From Candidatus Krumholzibacteriia bacterium (lineage in GTDB: Bacteria > Krumholzibacteriota > Krumholzibacteriia > G020349025): a DNA stretch of 64,000 nucleotides. A program made the position numbers and the translations under genes. Position 1 is the stretch's first letter, and the number at the start of each line of letters is the position of its first letter. The stretch spans positions 62,001 through 126,000 of the forward strand of contig DASRJW010000131.1 in NCBI GenBank assembly GCA_035649275.1, given 5' to 3'. The notes beneath the pieces were generated by a model. That model saw only the letters and a list, made by a program, of their open reading frames with translations, did not search any database and had not been told where the DNA came from. Positions 29,004-38,260 of this stretch are shown piece after piece.

Positions 29004-30626
29004 ATGCCGAAGCTGATTGCGTTCGACGTCGCCGCCCGCGAAGAACTGCGGCGGGGCGTCGACATCCTGGCCAACGTCGTCAAGGTCACCCTCGGCCCCC
29101 GGGGCCGCAATGTGATCCTGGACAAGAAATTCGGCGCTCCCACGATCACCAACGACGGCGTCACCATCGCCAAGGAGATCGAGCTGGAGAACCACTTCCA
29201 GAACATGGGCGCGCAGATGGTGAAGGAAGTGGCCACGAAGACGAGCGACGTCGCCGGCGACGGCACCACGACCGCGACGATCCTGGCCCAGGCCATCATC
29301 CACGAGGGCCTGAAGAACGTCACCGCTGGCGCCAACCCCATGTACCTCAAGCGTGGCATCCAGAAGGCCGTGGACGCCGTGGTCGAGGAGCTCAAGCGCC
29401 GCAGCAAGGAAGTCAACGACCGGGAAGGCATCGCCAATGTGGCCACCATCTCGTCGAACAACGACCGCGAGATCGGCAAACTCATCGCCGATGCCATGGA
29501 GAAGGTCGGTCGCGACGGTGTCATCACCGTCGAGGAAGCCAAAGGCACGGAGACCAGCCTCGAGGTGGTCGAGGGCATGCAGTTCGACCGGGGCTACCTG
29601 TCGCCGTACTTCGTCACCGATTCGGAGCGCATGGAGGGAGTCCTGGAGGACTGCCGCGTCCTGATCCACGACAAGAAGATCGGCTCCATGAAGGATCTCC
29701 TGCCGGTGCTGGAGAAAGCACTGCAGACCGGCAAGCCCTTGCTCATCATCGCCGAGGACCTCGAGGGCGAGGCGCTGGCGACGTTGGTGGTCAACAAGCT
29801 GCGCGGCACCCTGAGCGCCTGCGCGGTCAAGGCCCCGGGCTTCGGCGACCGACGCAAGGCCATGCTCGAGGACATCGCCATCCTCACCGGGGGCCGGGTC
29901 ATCTCCGAGGAAGCGGGCTTCAAGCTGGAGAACACCGTGCTGAGCGACCTCGGAATGGCGAAGCGCGTCGTCGTGGACAAGGACAACACCACGATCATCG
30001 AGGGCGCGGGCAAGCACGCAGACATCCAGGGACGGGTGCAGCAGATCCGCAAGCAGATCGAGGACACGACCTCGGACTACGACAAGGAGAAGCTGCAGGA
30101 GCGGCTGGCGAAGCTGGCCGGCGGCGTCGCGGTCATCCAGGTCGGTGCGGCGACCGAGGTGGAGATGAAGGAAAAGAAGGCCCGGGTCGAAGATGCTCTG
30201 CACGCCACCCGTGCGGCCGTTGAGGAAGGCATCGTGCCCGGGGGCGGCGTGACCTTGCTGCGTGCGGGCGAGGTGATCCACAAGCTCGAGCTCACCGGCG
30301 AGGAGAAGCTGGGCGCCGAGATCATCTACAAGGCCCTGGCCGAGCCGGCGCGCTGGATCGCCAACAACGCCGGCGTTGAAGGCTCCATCGTCATCGAGCG
30401 CTTGCGCAAGGAGAAGGATCCGATCGGCTTCGATGCCGGCGTCCTGGAGTACCGCGACCTGCTCAAGGCCGGCGTCGTCGACCCGACCAAGGTGACGCGC
30501 TCGGCGCTGCAGAACGCGGCGAGCATCGCCGCGCTCCTCCTCACCACCGAAGCGGTGGTCTCCGAAAAGCCGGAGGAGAAGGAGAGCGGCGGCGGTGCGC
30601 CGCCCCACGGCCACGGCGGTTTCTGA
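29004..30626 (+). CDS. groL: Chaperonin GroEL
   Basis: 60-kDa chaperonin, 540 residues. It has [19 protein letters not shown], the nucleotide site [10 protein letters not shown] near residue 85, and a [11 protein letters not shown] motif near residue 410. The C-terminus ends in a Gly/His tail ([12 protein letters not shown]) in place of the usual GGM repeats. It lies 63 bases after groES. Only one copy is seen in the window. Confidence 0.98.
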   Translation: MPKLIAFDVAAREELRRGVDILANVVKVTLGPRGRNVILDKKFGAPTITNDGVTIAKEIELENHFQNMGAQMVKEVATKTSDVAGDGTTTATILAQAIIHEGLKNVTAGANPMYLKRGIQKAVDAVVEELKRRSKEVNDREGIANVATISSNNDREIGKLIADAMEKVGRDGVITVEEAKGTETSLEVVEGMQFDRGYLSPYFVTDSERMEGVLEDCRVLIHDKKIGSMKDLLPVLEKALQTGKPLLIIAEDLEGEALATLVVNKLRGTLSACAVKAPGFGDRRKAMLEDIAILTGGRVISEEAGFKLENTVLSDLGMAKRVVVDKDNTTIIEGAGKHADIQGRVQQIRKQIEDTTSDYDKEKLQERLAKLAGGVAVIQVGAATEVEMKEKKARVEDALHATRAAVEEGIVPGGGVTLLRAGEVIHKLELTGEEKLGAEIIYKALAEPARWIANNAGVEGSIVIERLRKEKDPIGFDAGVLEYRDLLKAGVVDPTKVTRSALQNAASIAALLLTTEAVVSEKPEEKESGGGAPPHGHGGF

Positions 30627-30650
30627 AGCCGCAGGCAGCGCACGCGGCAT

Positions 30651-30669
30651 GGCGGGGCCAGGCCCCGCC
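30651..30669 (+). terminator. Hairpin after groEL
   Basis: GGCGGGG, loop CCAGG, CCCCGCC: a perfect 7-base GC stem starting 24 bases after the groEL stop. There is no T-run, as is common in very GC-rich genomes. Confidence 0.55.
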
Positions 30670-30730
30670 GTGCCCGCCCGCTGCAGCGCCGAAATCCCTG
30701 CACCGGCGGAACCGATGTGCCCAGGCGGGG

Positions 30731-30759
30731 TTGACGCCCCCCAGGGCAGTCGCTATTTT
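30731..30759 (+). promoter_or_regulatory. Promoter for the exported protein at 30765
   Basis: TTGACG (30731-30736), a 17-base spacer, TATTTT (30754-30759). The -10 box ends 5 bases before the ATG, so the mRNA would start at or next to the start codon. Confidence 0.65.
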
Positions 30760-30764
30760 ACGGC

Positions 30765-31565
30765 ATGCTCGGAGCTCCAAGGCCCCCCAGAGTCCTCACG
30801 TGCCTTTTCCTCTGCCTCCCGTTCCTCACCGGCACGGTGGCAGTACGGGCGGCCTCGCGCCTTCCCGAGGCGCTCCCGGCGCCGCGCCATCCCGAGGCGC
30901 TGCCGGGGTCGCGGGGCGGGCCGGAGATCCTGCAGGGCTGCCCCGAGCTCGGCACGGCGCACGAATGCTTTCAAGCCCTCACGGGCCCCTTCCTGAACGT
31001 GGCTTCCTTCTTCGACTCGCAGGAGAGCAGCGTCCAAACGCACTACTTCCTCAAGCTCTTCCAGAACACGGGCAATGACAGCTTGCGTCTACGCGGCATG
31101 GGCTTCCATGCCCGGCCGGCCGGCGCGTCCTTCCAGGCCGCCGGGGCCATGATCTTGGGGCCCGACATCGTCTTCCCCCGCGTCGATGCACTGATCAACC
31201 TGCGTACGGTCGGTATCGTCACCGCGCCCGACGAAAACGTCATGACCTGCGTGAGCTTCGACGACGCCATCGACAGCAAGGGCCGTCTCGTCCCGGCCGT
31301 CCTCGGCCCCGGGGACTACGCCTGGGTGGTGTTGCGCTTCCCGGAGCTGGCGGAAGGCGTTTTCCTCGGCATCCGCATGGATGACGACAGCGTCGACCAG
31401 GATTGCGACTTCATGACCAAGGATGCCGGCGAGCACTGGTATCGGCCTGATCCGCGGCTCGGACCCCACTACGATTTCGGCATCGCCGTGTTCACCACCG
31501 GGCCGGTCGGGAGCACCGAACCCGAACCGCCGACCTGGACCCTGGTGAAGTCCCTGTACCGCTGA
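30765..31565 (+). CDS. Exported hypothetical protein with TWxxxKxLYR tail
   Basis: 266 residues. A Sec signal peptide (VLTCLFLCLPFLTGTVAVRA) precedes a linker with the near-repeat LPEALPAPRHPEALPG and a beta-rich domain of about 190 residues. No enzyme motif was recognised; DDDSVDQDCDFMTKDAGEHW may be a ligand or calcium-type loop. The C-terminus is PPTWTLVKSLYR; the same kind of tail ends a 31-codon frame at 43929-44024. It has its own promoter, probably leaderless. Confidence 0.78.
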   Translation: MLGAPRPPRVLTCLFLCLPFLTGTVAVRAASRLPEALPAPRHPEALPGSRGGPEILQGCPELGTAHECFQALTGPFLNVASFFDSQESSVQTHYFLKLFQNTGNDSLRLRGMGFHARPAGASFQAAGAMILGPDIVFPRVDALINLRTVGIVTAPDENVMTCVSFDDAIDSKGRLVPAVLGPGDYAWVVLRFPELAEGVFLGIRMDDDSVDQDCDFMTKDAGEHWYRPDPRLGPHYDFGIAVFTTGPVGSTEPEPPTWTLVKSLYR

Positions 31566-31602
31566 GGCCATCGCCCCAGGAATTGGCCCAAGGAGCGAAA
31601 GC

Positions 31603-33228
31603 GTGAGACGAGGAAAGCATGCCGCCGTCCTGTTCGCCGGCGCGCTCCTGCTCCTGGCAGGTTGCGGCGAGGACACCGTCGCTCCCCCGGACGGGGGGAA
31701 TGGCGGCAACGGCGGCGGTGGCGGCGGACCTCTCGAGGTCTTCGATATCTTCCTCCGCCCCTACGTCATCGCCCGCGGCTCCTCGCTCGCTGGCGGCCTG
31801 CCGAACCCGCAAGAGTCGCTCTACTACCTGACGGCTTTCTACAGCGGCGGCGAGCCCGTGGCTTCCTTCTCCTGGCAGTTCGATCCACGGCTGGGGTCGA
31901 TCCTGCCCAAAACGGTGGAACTCACCCCGACGAGCGCCACGGTCTCGGTCCTCAACGACGGGCTGACTCCCCTCGGCTTCTACGACATCTCGGTGGAGGG
32001 AACGAGCGGCGGCCTGCACAGCTCCTATCACAAGCGCTTCGCCGTGGTCGAGATCAACTGGATGAAGCACGATCGCGCCATCATCACCAACCCCAGCGAC
32101 CCACCCTTGGATCTCGAGCTCGACCCGGTGTTCGTCCCCACCGGAGCGAGCGACCAGATCTACTTCGTCGGCTCGCCGAGCAAGCAAGCCGTGAGCCTGT
32201 GGTCCATCTTTGCGAACGCCAGCCTGGAGCAGCCGCCGGCGACGCCGGAGATGTCGCTCTTCGTGGTCCCCAACTGCAACAGCAATCCCTGCCCTTGGGG
32301 CACGGTGGACGGGTTGCAAGCGCTCTCCGCCGAGGAGCGCGAGCCCGATCCCTCGCCGGCCGGGATGGGGCGGGACGAACTGCTGTTCTCCTCGCAGATG
32401 GATCCACAGTTCCTCGAGCGGCTGGAGGTGACCAACGACGAGAAGATCGGTTTCAACCTCTGGGTGGTGAAACGACCGACGTCGCTCGGCATTCCCTTCC
32501 GTGCTCGGGTGCTCACTTCGGATGTCAAGTTCGACAGCCTGGGGAGCCAGTGGTTCCGCGTCTACCAGCACCGGCAGCCGCGCTGGGATCCCACCGCCGT
32601 GGCGCCCGTCGGGCAACCGGCTCGCATCGCCTTCACCGCCAACCGCGGCCCCGACCCGCTGGTGGCCTACGGGACCAACCTCTGGTTGGGAGACCTGCAC
32701 GATCTCGACAGTGACGGGGTGAGCGACTCCTTGATGAACCTGCGTCAGCTCACCAACGAGGGCGGCATCACCAGCTTCGACTGGACGCCGGATGGTCAGT
32801 TCATCTACTTCCTCGCCGCCGGCAAGGATGAGATCTTCAAGCTCCCGGTGGCCAACCCCCAAGCGGTCGAATCCATCAGCCTCGCGGCCCTCGACTCGGA
32901 GCTGGGGGACCTGCGTTTCATCAGCGTCTGTCGCGCCGACGGCAATCTCCTCGCCTTCCAGGGCAGTTCGGAGAACCGCGTCTACCTTTTCGTCTACGAT
33001 GTCGCCGCCGCGAGCCTGATCCGGGCAACGCCGTACGAGTTTCCCCCGGGTCGCAACCTCTTCCCGCGCTGGCATCCGACCCGCCGGGAGATCGTCTTCG
33101 TGGGTGACTACACGGTGGCGCGCTGGCTCGACAACGGCGACGTCTATCCCCTCGGCAATCCGGTGTACGCCGGCGTCAAGCGCACCCTCTATCCTTCCGT
33201 CTGGAGCGTTCAGCTCGAAGAGCGCTGA
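31603..33228 (+). CDS. Lipoprotein with TolB/PD40-like beta-propeller
   Basis: 541 residues. Lipoprotein signal AVLFAGALLLLAGC with a Cys at residue 22, then a Gly/Asn spacer. An immunoglobulin-like domain (about 50-150) comes next. The second half has PD40-type repeats such as GITSFDWTPDGQFIYFLAA and FPRWHPTRREIVFVGD, as in TolB-like surface proteins. A Ca-type DLDSDGVSDS loop is at about residue 368. GTG start with AAGGAG 7 bases before. It follows the exported protein by 37 bases and may be co-expressed. Substrate unknown. Confidence 0.8.
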   Translation: MRRGKHAAVLFAGALLLLAGCGEDTVAPPDGGNGGNGGGGGGPLEVFDIFLRPYVIARGSSLAGGLPNPQESLYYLTAFYSGGEPVASFSWQFDPRLGSILPKTVELTPTSATVSVLNDGLTPLGFYDISVEGTSGGLHSSYHKRFAVVEINWMKHDRAIITNPSDPPLDLELDPVFVPTGASDQIYFVGSPSKQAVSLWSIFANASLEQPPATPEMSLFVVPNCNSNPCPWGTVDGLQALSAEEREPDPSPAGMGRDELLFSSQMDPQFLERLEVTNDEKIGFNLWVVKRPTSLGIPFRARVLTSDVKFDSLGSQWFRVYQHRQPRWDPTAVAPVGQPARIAFTANRGPDPLVAYGTNLWLGDLHDLDSDGVSDSLMNLRQLTNEGGITSFDWTPDGQFIYFLAAGKDEIFKLPVANPQAVESISLAALDSELGDLRFISVCRADGNLLAFQGSSENRVYLFVYDVAAASLIRATPYEFPPGRNLFPRWHPTRREIVFVGDYTVARWLDNGDVYPLGNPVYAGVKRTLYPSVWSVQLEER

Positions 33229-33232
33229 GTCC

Positions 33233-33262
33233 TTGACACTGCCTCCTGCGGGCCCCAAGCTG
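33233..33262 (+). promoter_or_regulatory. Possible promoter of the folK-panB-panC operon
   Basis: A perfect -35 TTGACA at 33233-33238. The -10 region 17-18 bases later (CAAGCT or AAGCTG) is poor, so only the -35 is convincing. Confidence 0.35.
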
Positions 33263-33313
33263 GAATGCGGGCGGTCGCGGGAACTCCTGCAATCTCGGTC
33301 ACTTGGAGCTGGT

Positions 33314-33847
33314 ATGCGGGCCCCTGGGGTGGTCGTCTACCTGGGTCTGGGAGCGAACCTGGGGGATCGCGCTGGGCAGCTGCAGCGCGGCGTCGAACAG
33401 CTGCAGGAGGGTGGGGTGGCGGTCCGGCGCGCTTCGCACCTGTATGCCGGAGCTTACGTCGGGCCCGGGACACCCCAGCCGGAATACTGGAACGCCGTGG
33501 TGGAGGCGGAGACCGCGCTCGCGCCGCTCATGCTCTTGGACTTCGTGCAGCGGCTCGAGGCTGCAGCGGGCCGGCGCGCGGGCACGCACGGTTTGCCGCG
33601 CCCCCTCGACGTGGACGTGCTCTTCTACGGCGGCTGGAGCATCCGGCACCCGCGTCTCGTCGTGCCCCATCCGCGTCTCGCGGCGCGGCGCTTCGTCCTG
33701 GAACCTCTGGCCGAGCTCGGCGTTCTCGAGCTTCTGCCCCTGCCGGAGCTGCCGGCCTGCCTCGCCGCCGCACGCCAGAGCCAACCGCTCGAGGTCTTGC
33801 CGCACCGCCTTCTGCCTGGAGCAGCCCGTGCCGCCCTTCCCGCCTGA
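33314..33847 (+). CDS. folK: HPPK: hydroxymethyldihydropterin pyrophosphokinase
   Basis: Transfers pyrophosphate from ATP to 6-hydroxymethyl-7,8-dihydropterin in folate synthesis. The 177-residue product has VYLGLGANLGDRAGQL at the start, the central region YWNAVVEAET, and the family signature RPLDVDVLFYGG followed by VPHPRLAARRFVLEPL. GGAG precedes the ATG. It overlaps the next gene by 20 bases. No folB or folP is adjacent. Confidence 0.95.
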   Translation: MRAPGVVVYLGLGANLGDRAGQLQRGVEQLQEGGVAVRRASHLYAGAYVGPGTPQPEYWNAVVEAETALAPLMLLDFVQRLEAAAGRRAGTHGLPRPLDVDVLFYGGWSIRHPRLVVPHPRLAARRFVLEPLAELGVLELLPLPELPACLAAARQSQPLEVLPHRLLPGAARAALPA

Positions 33848-34481
33848 GCTCCGCTATGTCGCCATCGAGGGCGTCATCGGCGCGGGCAAGACCAGTCTGG
33901 CCCGACTGCTGGCTCGCGACTGCGGCGGGCGCCTGCATCTCGAGGTGGTGGACGACAACCCCTTCTTGCCGCGCTTCTACAGCGAGCCGAAGCGCTACGC
34001 CTTCCCGACCCAGATCTTTTTTCTCCTCTCGCGCTTCCGGCAGCAGCAGGAACTCTTCCAGCAGGATCTCTTCGGCGCCGCCGTGATCAGCGACTACATC
34101 TTCGCCAAGGACCGCATCTTCGCCAACGTCAACTTGGACGACGAGGAACTGCGGTTGTACGAGCGCTTGGCGGCCGAGCTGGAGCCCCGCGTGCCGGTCC
34201 CGGACATGGTCGTCTACTTGCAGGCGTCGGTGGAGGTGTTGCTAGCGCGCATAGCCCGGCGCGGACGGGAATACGAGCGCGGCATCGCGCCCTCCTACAT
34301 CGAGGAGCTGAACGATGCCTACAACCACTTCTTCTTCCACTACGACGATTCGCCGCTCCTCGTGGTGAACACGAACGAGATGGATTTCGTCCACCATCCG
34401 GAGCACTACGAGATCCTGCGCCGCCGGATCGGTGAACCTTTCCAGGGCGTCCGGTACTACACTCCTGCCTGGGAGAAGTGA
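33828..34481 (+). CDS. Deoxynucleoside kinase (dNK family)
   Basis: Salvage kinase that phosphorylates deoxynucleosides, of the deoxyadenosine/deoxyguanosine kinase type. The 217-residue product has the P-loop EGVIGAGKTSLAR near residue 15, VDDNPFLPRFY, the ISDYIFAKDRIFA motif typical of this family, and a LID-type RRGREYERGI. GTG start inside the end of folK; the weak TGGAG before it and the 20-base overlap suggest coupling. folK next to a dNK gene is a known arrangement in several bacterial phyla. Confidence 0.9.
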   Translation: MPPFPPELRYVAIEGVIGAGKTSLARLLARDCGGRLHLEVVDDNPFLPRFYSEPKRYAFPTQIFFLLSRFRQQQELFQQDLFGAAVISDYIFAKDRIFANVNLDDEELRLYERLAAELEPRVPVPDMVVYLQASVEVLLARIARRGREYERGIAPSYIEELNDAYNHFFFHYDDSPLLVVNTNEMDFVHHPEHYEILRRRIGEPFQGVRYYTPAWEK

Positions 34482-34484
34482 CGC

Positions 34485-35375
34485 ATGCCAGCCAAGACCC
34501 CACCGCTGCAGCCGGTCCAGCCGGCGCCCAGCGCCGGCACGGCCACGCCGGGCGGCAGCGGCACACCGGCGCGGCCCAAAGTCACCAGGGCGGCGTTGCA
34601 GGAGATGAAGAAGCGCGCCGAGCGCATCGTCATGGTGACCGCCTATGACTATCCCTTCGCCAAGCTCGCCGACGCCGCCGGTGTGGACATGCTCCTCGTC
34701 GGCGACAGTCTCGGCATGGTGGTGCTGGGTTTCGAGAACACCCTGCCGGTGACCATGGAGCACATGCTGCATCACACCCAGGCCGTGGCGCGGGCGCGGC
34801 CGGCGGCCATGCTCGTCGCCGACATGCCCTTCATGTCGTACCAGGTGAGCCCGGAAGAGGCGCTGCGCAATGCCGGGCGCTTGGTGCAGAGCGGCGGCGC
34901 CGAAGCGGTGAAGCTGGAAGGCGGCGAGCGCTGCCGGCGCGCCATCGAGGCCATTGCCGGCGCCGGCATTCCGGTGATGGGGCACATCGGACTCACGCCG
35001 CAATCGGTGCATCAACTGGGCGGTTACCGCGTGCAGGGTCGCGAAGCCGGGGCGGCGGAGCAGCTGTTGCACGAGGCGCAGGGCTTGCAGGATTCGGGCT
35101 GCTTCTCCCTGGTTCTCGAAGCCATCCCGCTGGCGGTGGCGGCGCAGATCACCGCGGCGCTCCGCATCCCCACCATTGGCATCGGCGCCGGGCCGCACTG
35201 CGATGGTCAGGTCCTGGTGCTCCACGACCTGCTCGGATTACCCGGCGGGATGGTGCCCAAGTTCGTGCGCCGCTACGCCGACCTGGCGGGGATGGCGCGG
35301 GAAGCACTGGAACGCTTCGTCTCCGAGGTACGCCTCGGCCGCTTCCCGGACCGCGAGCACAGTTACGGGGGCTGA
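34485..35375 (+). CDS. panB: 3-methyl-2-oxobutanoate hydroxymethyltransferase
   Basis: Makes ketopantoate from ketoisovalerate and methylene-tetrahydrofolate. The 296-residue TIM barrel has MVTAYDYPFAKLADAAGVDM, LLVGDSLGMVVLG, ADMPFMSYQ and IGIGAGPHCDGQVLV. The first 30 residues are a Pro/Gly-rich extension not needed for the fold, so a later start is possible. It lies 3 bases after the kinase gene and ahead of the panC fusion. Confidence 0.95.
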   Translation: MPAKTPPLQPVQPAPSAGTATPGGSGTPARPKVTRAALQEMKKRAERIVMVTAYDYPFAKLADAAGVDMLLVGDSLGMVVLGFENTLPVTMEHMLHHTQAVARARPAAMLVADMPFMSYQVSPEEALRNAGRLVQSGGAEAVKLEGGERCRRAIEAIAGAGIPVMGHIGLTPQSVHQLGGYRVQGREAGAAEQLLHEAQGLQDSGCFSLVLEAIPLAVAAQITAALRIPTIGIGAGPHCDGQVLVLHDLLGLPGGMVPKFVRRYADLAGMAREALERFVSEVRLGRFPDREHSYGG

Positions 35376-35381
35376 GGGGAC

Positions 35382-37025
35382 GTGGAGCTCATCCGGGAGA
35401 AGCGGCGCATGCAGGAAGCGGCGTCGCGCTGGCGGGCCGAGGGCCTCCGGCTCGGTTTCGTGCCCACCATGGGGGCGTTGCACGCCGGCCACCTGTCGCT
35501 GCTCGGGGAGGCCCGGCGCGGTTGCGACCGGGTCGTGGTCTCGATCTTCGTCAACCCGCTCCAATTCGGCCCGCAGGAAGACCTGCAGCGCTATCCCCGC
35601 GATCTGGACGGCGACCTGGCGAAGCTGAGGGCCGCCGGCTGCGATGTTGTCTTCGCCCCGGAACCGAGCGAGATGTACGCCTCCGACAGCAGCACCACCG
35701 TGCGGGTCGAGGCGCTCGAGAGCGGGCTCTGCGGCGCCTTCCGGCCCGGACACTTCCGCGGCGTCGCCACCGTGGTCGCCAAGTTGTTCCACATCGTGCA
35801 GCCCCATGTCGCGGTCTTCGGCCAGAAGGATGCGCAGCAGGCCGTCTTGCTGCGGCGTCTGGTGCGGGATCTGGATTTCGATGTGGAGCTCCGCATCGCC
35901 CCGATCGTGCGCGATGCGGACGGGTTGGCGCTGTCGTCACGCAACGCCTACCTCGAGGCGGAGGAACGCCGGCAGGCACTGCTCCTGCCGGCAGCGCTGC
36001 GGGCGGCGCTGGAGCTGGCCCGCGCCGGCGAACGCGGGCGCGAGCCGCTGCTGCAGCAGGTGCGCGCGGTGCTGCAGCGGGGGGCGCAGCTTCGACTCGA
36101 GTATGTGGATCTGGTGGACGCGGCGACCTTGCAGCCCCTACCGCGGCTTCAAGGTCGGGCGCTGCTGGCGCTCGCCGTCTTCGCCGGCGCCACCCGTTTG
36201 CTCGACAATCTGGTGCTGGAGGTGCGTGACGGCATGGTGCGCGAAGCAGGGCTCGACGAGGTCGTGCGGTCGGCGGGGAAGAACGAATGCGCTGCCATCG
36301 TGCTCGCCGCGGGGTTGGGGAAGCGCATGCACTCCGATCTGCCCAAGGTGCTGCATGCGGCGCTGGGAAGGCCGCTCCTCGCCTACGTCCTGGAAGCGGT
36401 GGCCGGTGCCGGGGTCCGTCGCGTGGTCGTTGTGGTCGGGCACCAGGCGGAGCGGGTGCAGCAGGCCTTCGCCTCGCGCGAGGTACTCTGGGCGCTGCAG
36501 ATGCCGCAGCTCGGCACGGGGCACGCGGTGCTGCAAGCGGAGCCGCACTTCCAGGGCTACGGCGGCGACGTGCTCGTCCTCTGCGGCGACACCCCGCTCC
36601 TCACCGCAGCGACGCTGCGAGAGCTGGCGCGCGCCCATCACAAAAGCGGCGCCGCGGCCACGGTGCTCACTGCCGAGGTGGATGATCCACAGGGCTATGG
36701 ACGCATCCTGCGCGGCCCGGACGGCGACCTCTGCGGCATCGTGGAGGAGAAGGACGCCACAGCCGCGGAAAGAGCGGTACGGGAGATCAACTCCGGTCTG
36801 TACATCTTCGCCTCCCAGGCGCTGTTCGAGGCACTGCACAAAGTGGGTGCCGACAACAGCCAGCGGGAATACTATCTCACCGACACGCTGGCGATCCTCC
36901 GCGGCGCCGGCCAACGCATCGGCGCCTATCGGTGCCGCGACCCCCGCGAGGTCCTGGGCGTCAACGATCCGTCCCAGTTGCGCGATGCCGAGAGGATCCT
37001 GGCGCAGAGGACCGAGGATGCGTAG
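35382..37025 (+). CDS. Fusion of pantothenate synthetase (PanC) and GlmU-type uridylyltransferase
   Basis: 547 residues in one open frame. Residues 1-282 are a full PanC: PTMGALHAGHLSLL, SIFVNPLQFGP, VFGQKDAQQ, SSRNAYL. After a linker of about 20 residues, residues 302-547 are the N-terminal domain of GlmU: VLAAGLGKRMHSDLPKVLHA, QLGTGHAVLQAE, GDTPLL, INSGLYIFA, EYYLTDTLAIL, GVNDPSQLRDAERI. The GlmU acetyltransferase (left-handed helix) domain is absent. So one chain would make pantothenate and also UDP-GlcNAc from GlcNAc-1-P. GTG start. An internal start near 36258 (GTG after GAGGTC) could also give a free second domain. Confidence 0.9.
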   Translation: MELIREKRRMQEAASRWRAEGLRLGFVPTMGALHAGHLSLLGEARRGCDRVVVSIFVNPLQFGPQEDLQRYPRDLDGDLAKLRAAGCDVVFAPEPSEMYASDSSTTVRVEALESGLCGAFRPGHFRGVATVVAKLFHIVQPHVAVFGQKDAQQAVLLRRLVRDLDFDVELRIAPIVRDADGLALSSRNAYLEAEERRQALLLPAALRAALELARAGERGREPLLQQVRAVLQRGAQLRLEYVDLVDAATLQPLPRLQGRALLALAVFAGATRLLDNLVLEVRDGMVREAGLDEVVRSAGKNECAAIVLAAGLGKRMHSDLPKVLHAALGRPLLAYVLEAVAGAGVRRVVVVVGHQAERVQQAFASREVLWALQMPQLGTGHAVLQAEPHFQGYGGDVLVLCGDTPLLTAATLRELARAHHKSGAAATVLTAEVDDPQGYGRILRGPDGDLCGIVEEKDATAAERAVREINSGLYIFASQALFEALHKVGADNSQREYYLTDTLAILRGAGQRIGAYRCRDPREVLGVNDPSQLRDAERILAQRTEDA

Positions 37026-37518
37026 GTTGTGGGCGCCGTGGCGGGCGCAGTACGTGCAGGGAACCGGTGGCGGCGAGGAGCAAGCCTGCTTCCTCTGCGC
37101 CTATGGCGCTGGCGGCTCCAGGGACGAGGCCAACGTGCTGGCGCGCTGGCGCACCTGGTATGCGGTGCTGAACGCTTATCCTTACATCAACGGGCACCTG
37201 ATGCTGGCGCTGGTGCGGCATCACGAGGGCTTCGCCGGCCTCCTGCCCGAGGAAGCGGCCGAGCTCCCCGGTGCCTTGGCGGCGTGCGAGGCGGCCTTGC
37301 GCCACGCCTACCAGCCGCACGGCCTGAATGTCGGGGTCAACCTGGGGCGCGCGGCGGGCGCCGGTGTGGTCGGGCACCTGCACGTGCACCTCATGCCGCG
37401 CTGGAGCGGCGACACGAACTTCATGACCACGGTGGCGGAGATGCGGGTGCTTCCGGAGAGCCTCGAGGCGAGCCGGACGCGCTTGCGCACCGCTTTCGCC
37501 CGGGAGGAGACGCGGTGA
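37018..37518 (+). CDS. HIT-family nucleotide hydrolase/phosphorylase
   Basis: 166-residue histidine-triad protein of the Ap4A-phosphorylase-like branch. The active-site motif is GHLHVHLMPRW near residue 118. The N-terminal LWAPWRAQYVQG and the CFLC pair are typical of bacterial HIT proteins in which the Cys may bind zinc. The ATG overlaps the panC-glmU fusion by 8 bases. The likely role is cleaning up nucleotide-linked intermediates. Confidence 0.92.
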   Translation: MRRLWAPWRAQYVQGTGGGEEQACFLCAYGAGGSRDEANVLARWRTWYAVLNAYPYINGHLMLALVRHHEGFAGLLPEEAAELPGALAACEAALRHAYQPHGLNVGVNLGRAAGAGVVGHLHVHLMPRWSGDTNFMTTVAEMRVLPESLEASRTRLRTAFAREETR

Positions 37519-37976
37519 AGAAGTGGGGCAAGCGGGCGCGCCCGCCCTGGTACCATCGGGTGAGCCCGCTCACCTGGGGCACGCTCGTCCTTCTGCTGGC
37601 GGTGAGTGCCTCGGTGGCGTTGCGCACCGCCCGCGGGCTGCGCCAGCTGCCGCGGCCGGCCCAGGTGCAGGTGCTGAACGGCAGCGGCGCCCCCGACCTG
37701 GCGCGGGTGGTGACCGACCGGCTGCGGGATCGCGGCCTCGATGTGGTGGCGGTGGGCAACGCTGACGCCTCGGACTATCCGCAGACGCTCGTGCTTCTCC
37801 GCCGCGGGAACTTGGACGTGGCCCGCATGGTAGCTCAACGACTAGGGACGGGAGTGCCGCTCCTGCAGCGTGACCCGACGCTCCTGGTGGACGTCACCGT
37901 CATCCTCGGCCGCGACCTGCTGGAGCGCACGCAGTCCCTGGCGGAGAGCGGGTCCGAGGGGCGGAGCCTGGAATGA
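37515..37976 (+). CDS. Membrane-anchored LytR_C-domain protein
   Basis: 153 residues: a basic N-terminus, one membrane helix (LTWGTLVLLLAVSASVAL), and a LytR C-terminal-type domain (VQVLNGSGAPDLARVVTDRL to VDVTVILGRD). The domain often occurs next to cell-wall or envelope genes; its ligand is unclear. GTG start overlaps the HIT stop; GGAGGAGA precedes it. Confidence 0.83.
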   Translation: MKKWGKRARPPWYHRVSPLTWGTLVLLLAVSASVALRTARGLRQLPRPAQVQVLNGSGAPDLARVVTDRLRDRGLDVVAVGNADASDYPQTLVLLRRGNLDVARMVAQRLGTGVPLLQRDPTLLVDVTVILGRDLLERTQSLAESGSEGRSLE

Positions 37977-38260
37977 ACAACATCGGTGGCACCGAGCTTC
38001 TCCTCATCCTGGTGGTGGCTCTCATCGTCCTCGGGCCGCGCCGGCTGCCGGAGATCGGCGAATCCGTGGGCCGCGCGCTGCGCCGCTTCCGTCGTGCCTC
38101 GCGGGACATCCGCGAGGAGATCGACATCATGAGCGACATCGACGACGATCGCCCGCGCCGCTCAGCTGCAGACCTCCCAGGCCGCGCCCACCAGCACCAG
38201 CCCCAGCACCGGCGCGAACAGACCGGAAGCGAAGGCCAACAAGACTCCACCGAGACCTAA
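37973..38260 (+). CDS. tatA: Twin-arginine translocase TatA/TatB-like subunit
   Basis: 95 residues with the typical plan: short N-terminus, membrane helix LLLILVVALIVLG, the hinge GPRRLPEIGESVGRALR, an amphipathic helix, then a hydrophilic tail. The length fits TatA; a TatB role cannot be excluded. The last third (about residues 64-95, rich in His/Gln) lies opposite the end of a minus-strand peptide gene and is not TatA-like, so the natural tail may have been altered. Confidence 0.88.
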   Translation: MNNIGGTELLLILVVALIVLGPRRLPEIGESVGRALRRFRRASRDIREEIDIMSDIDDDRPRRSAADLPGRAHQHQPQHRREQTGSEGQQDSTET

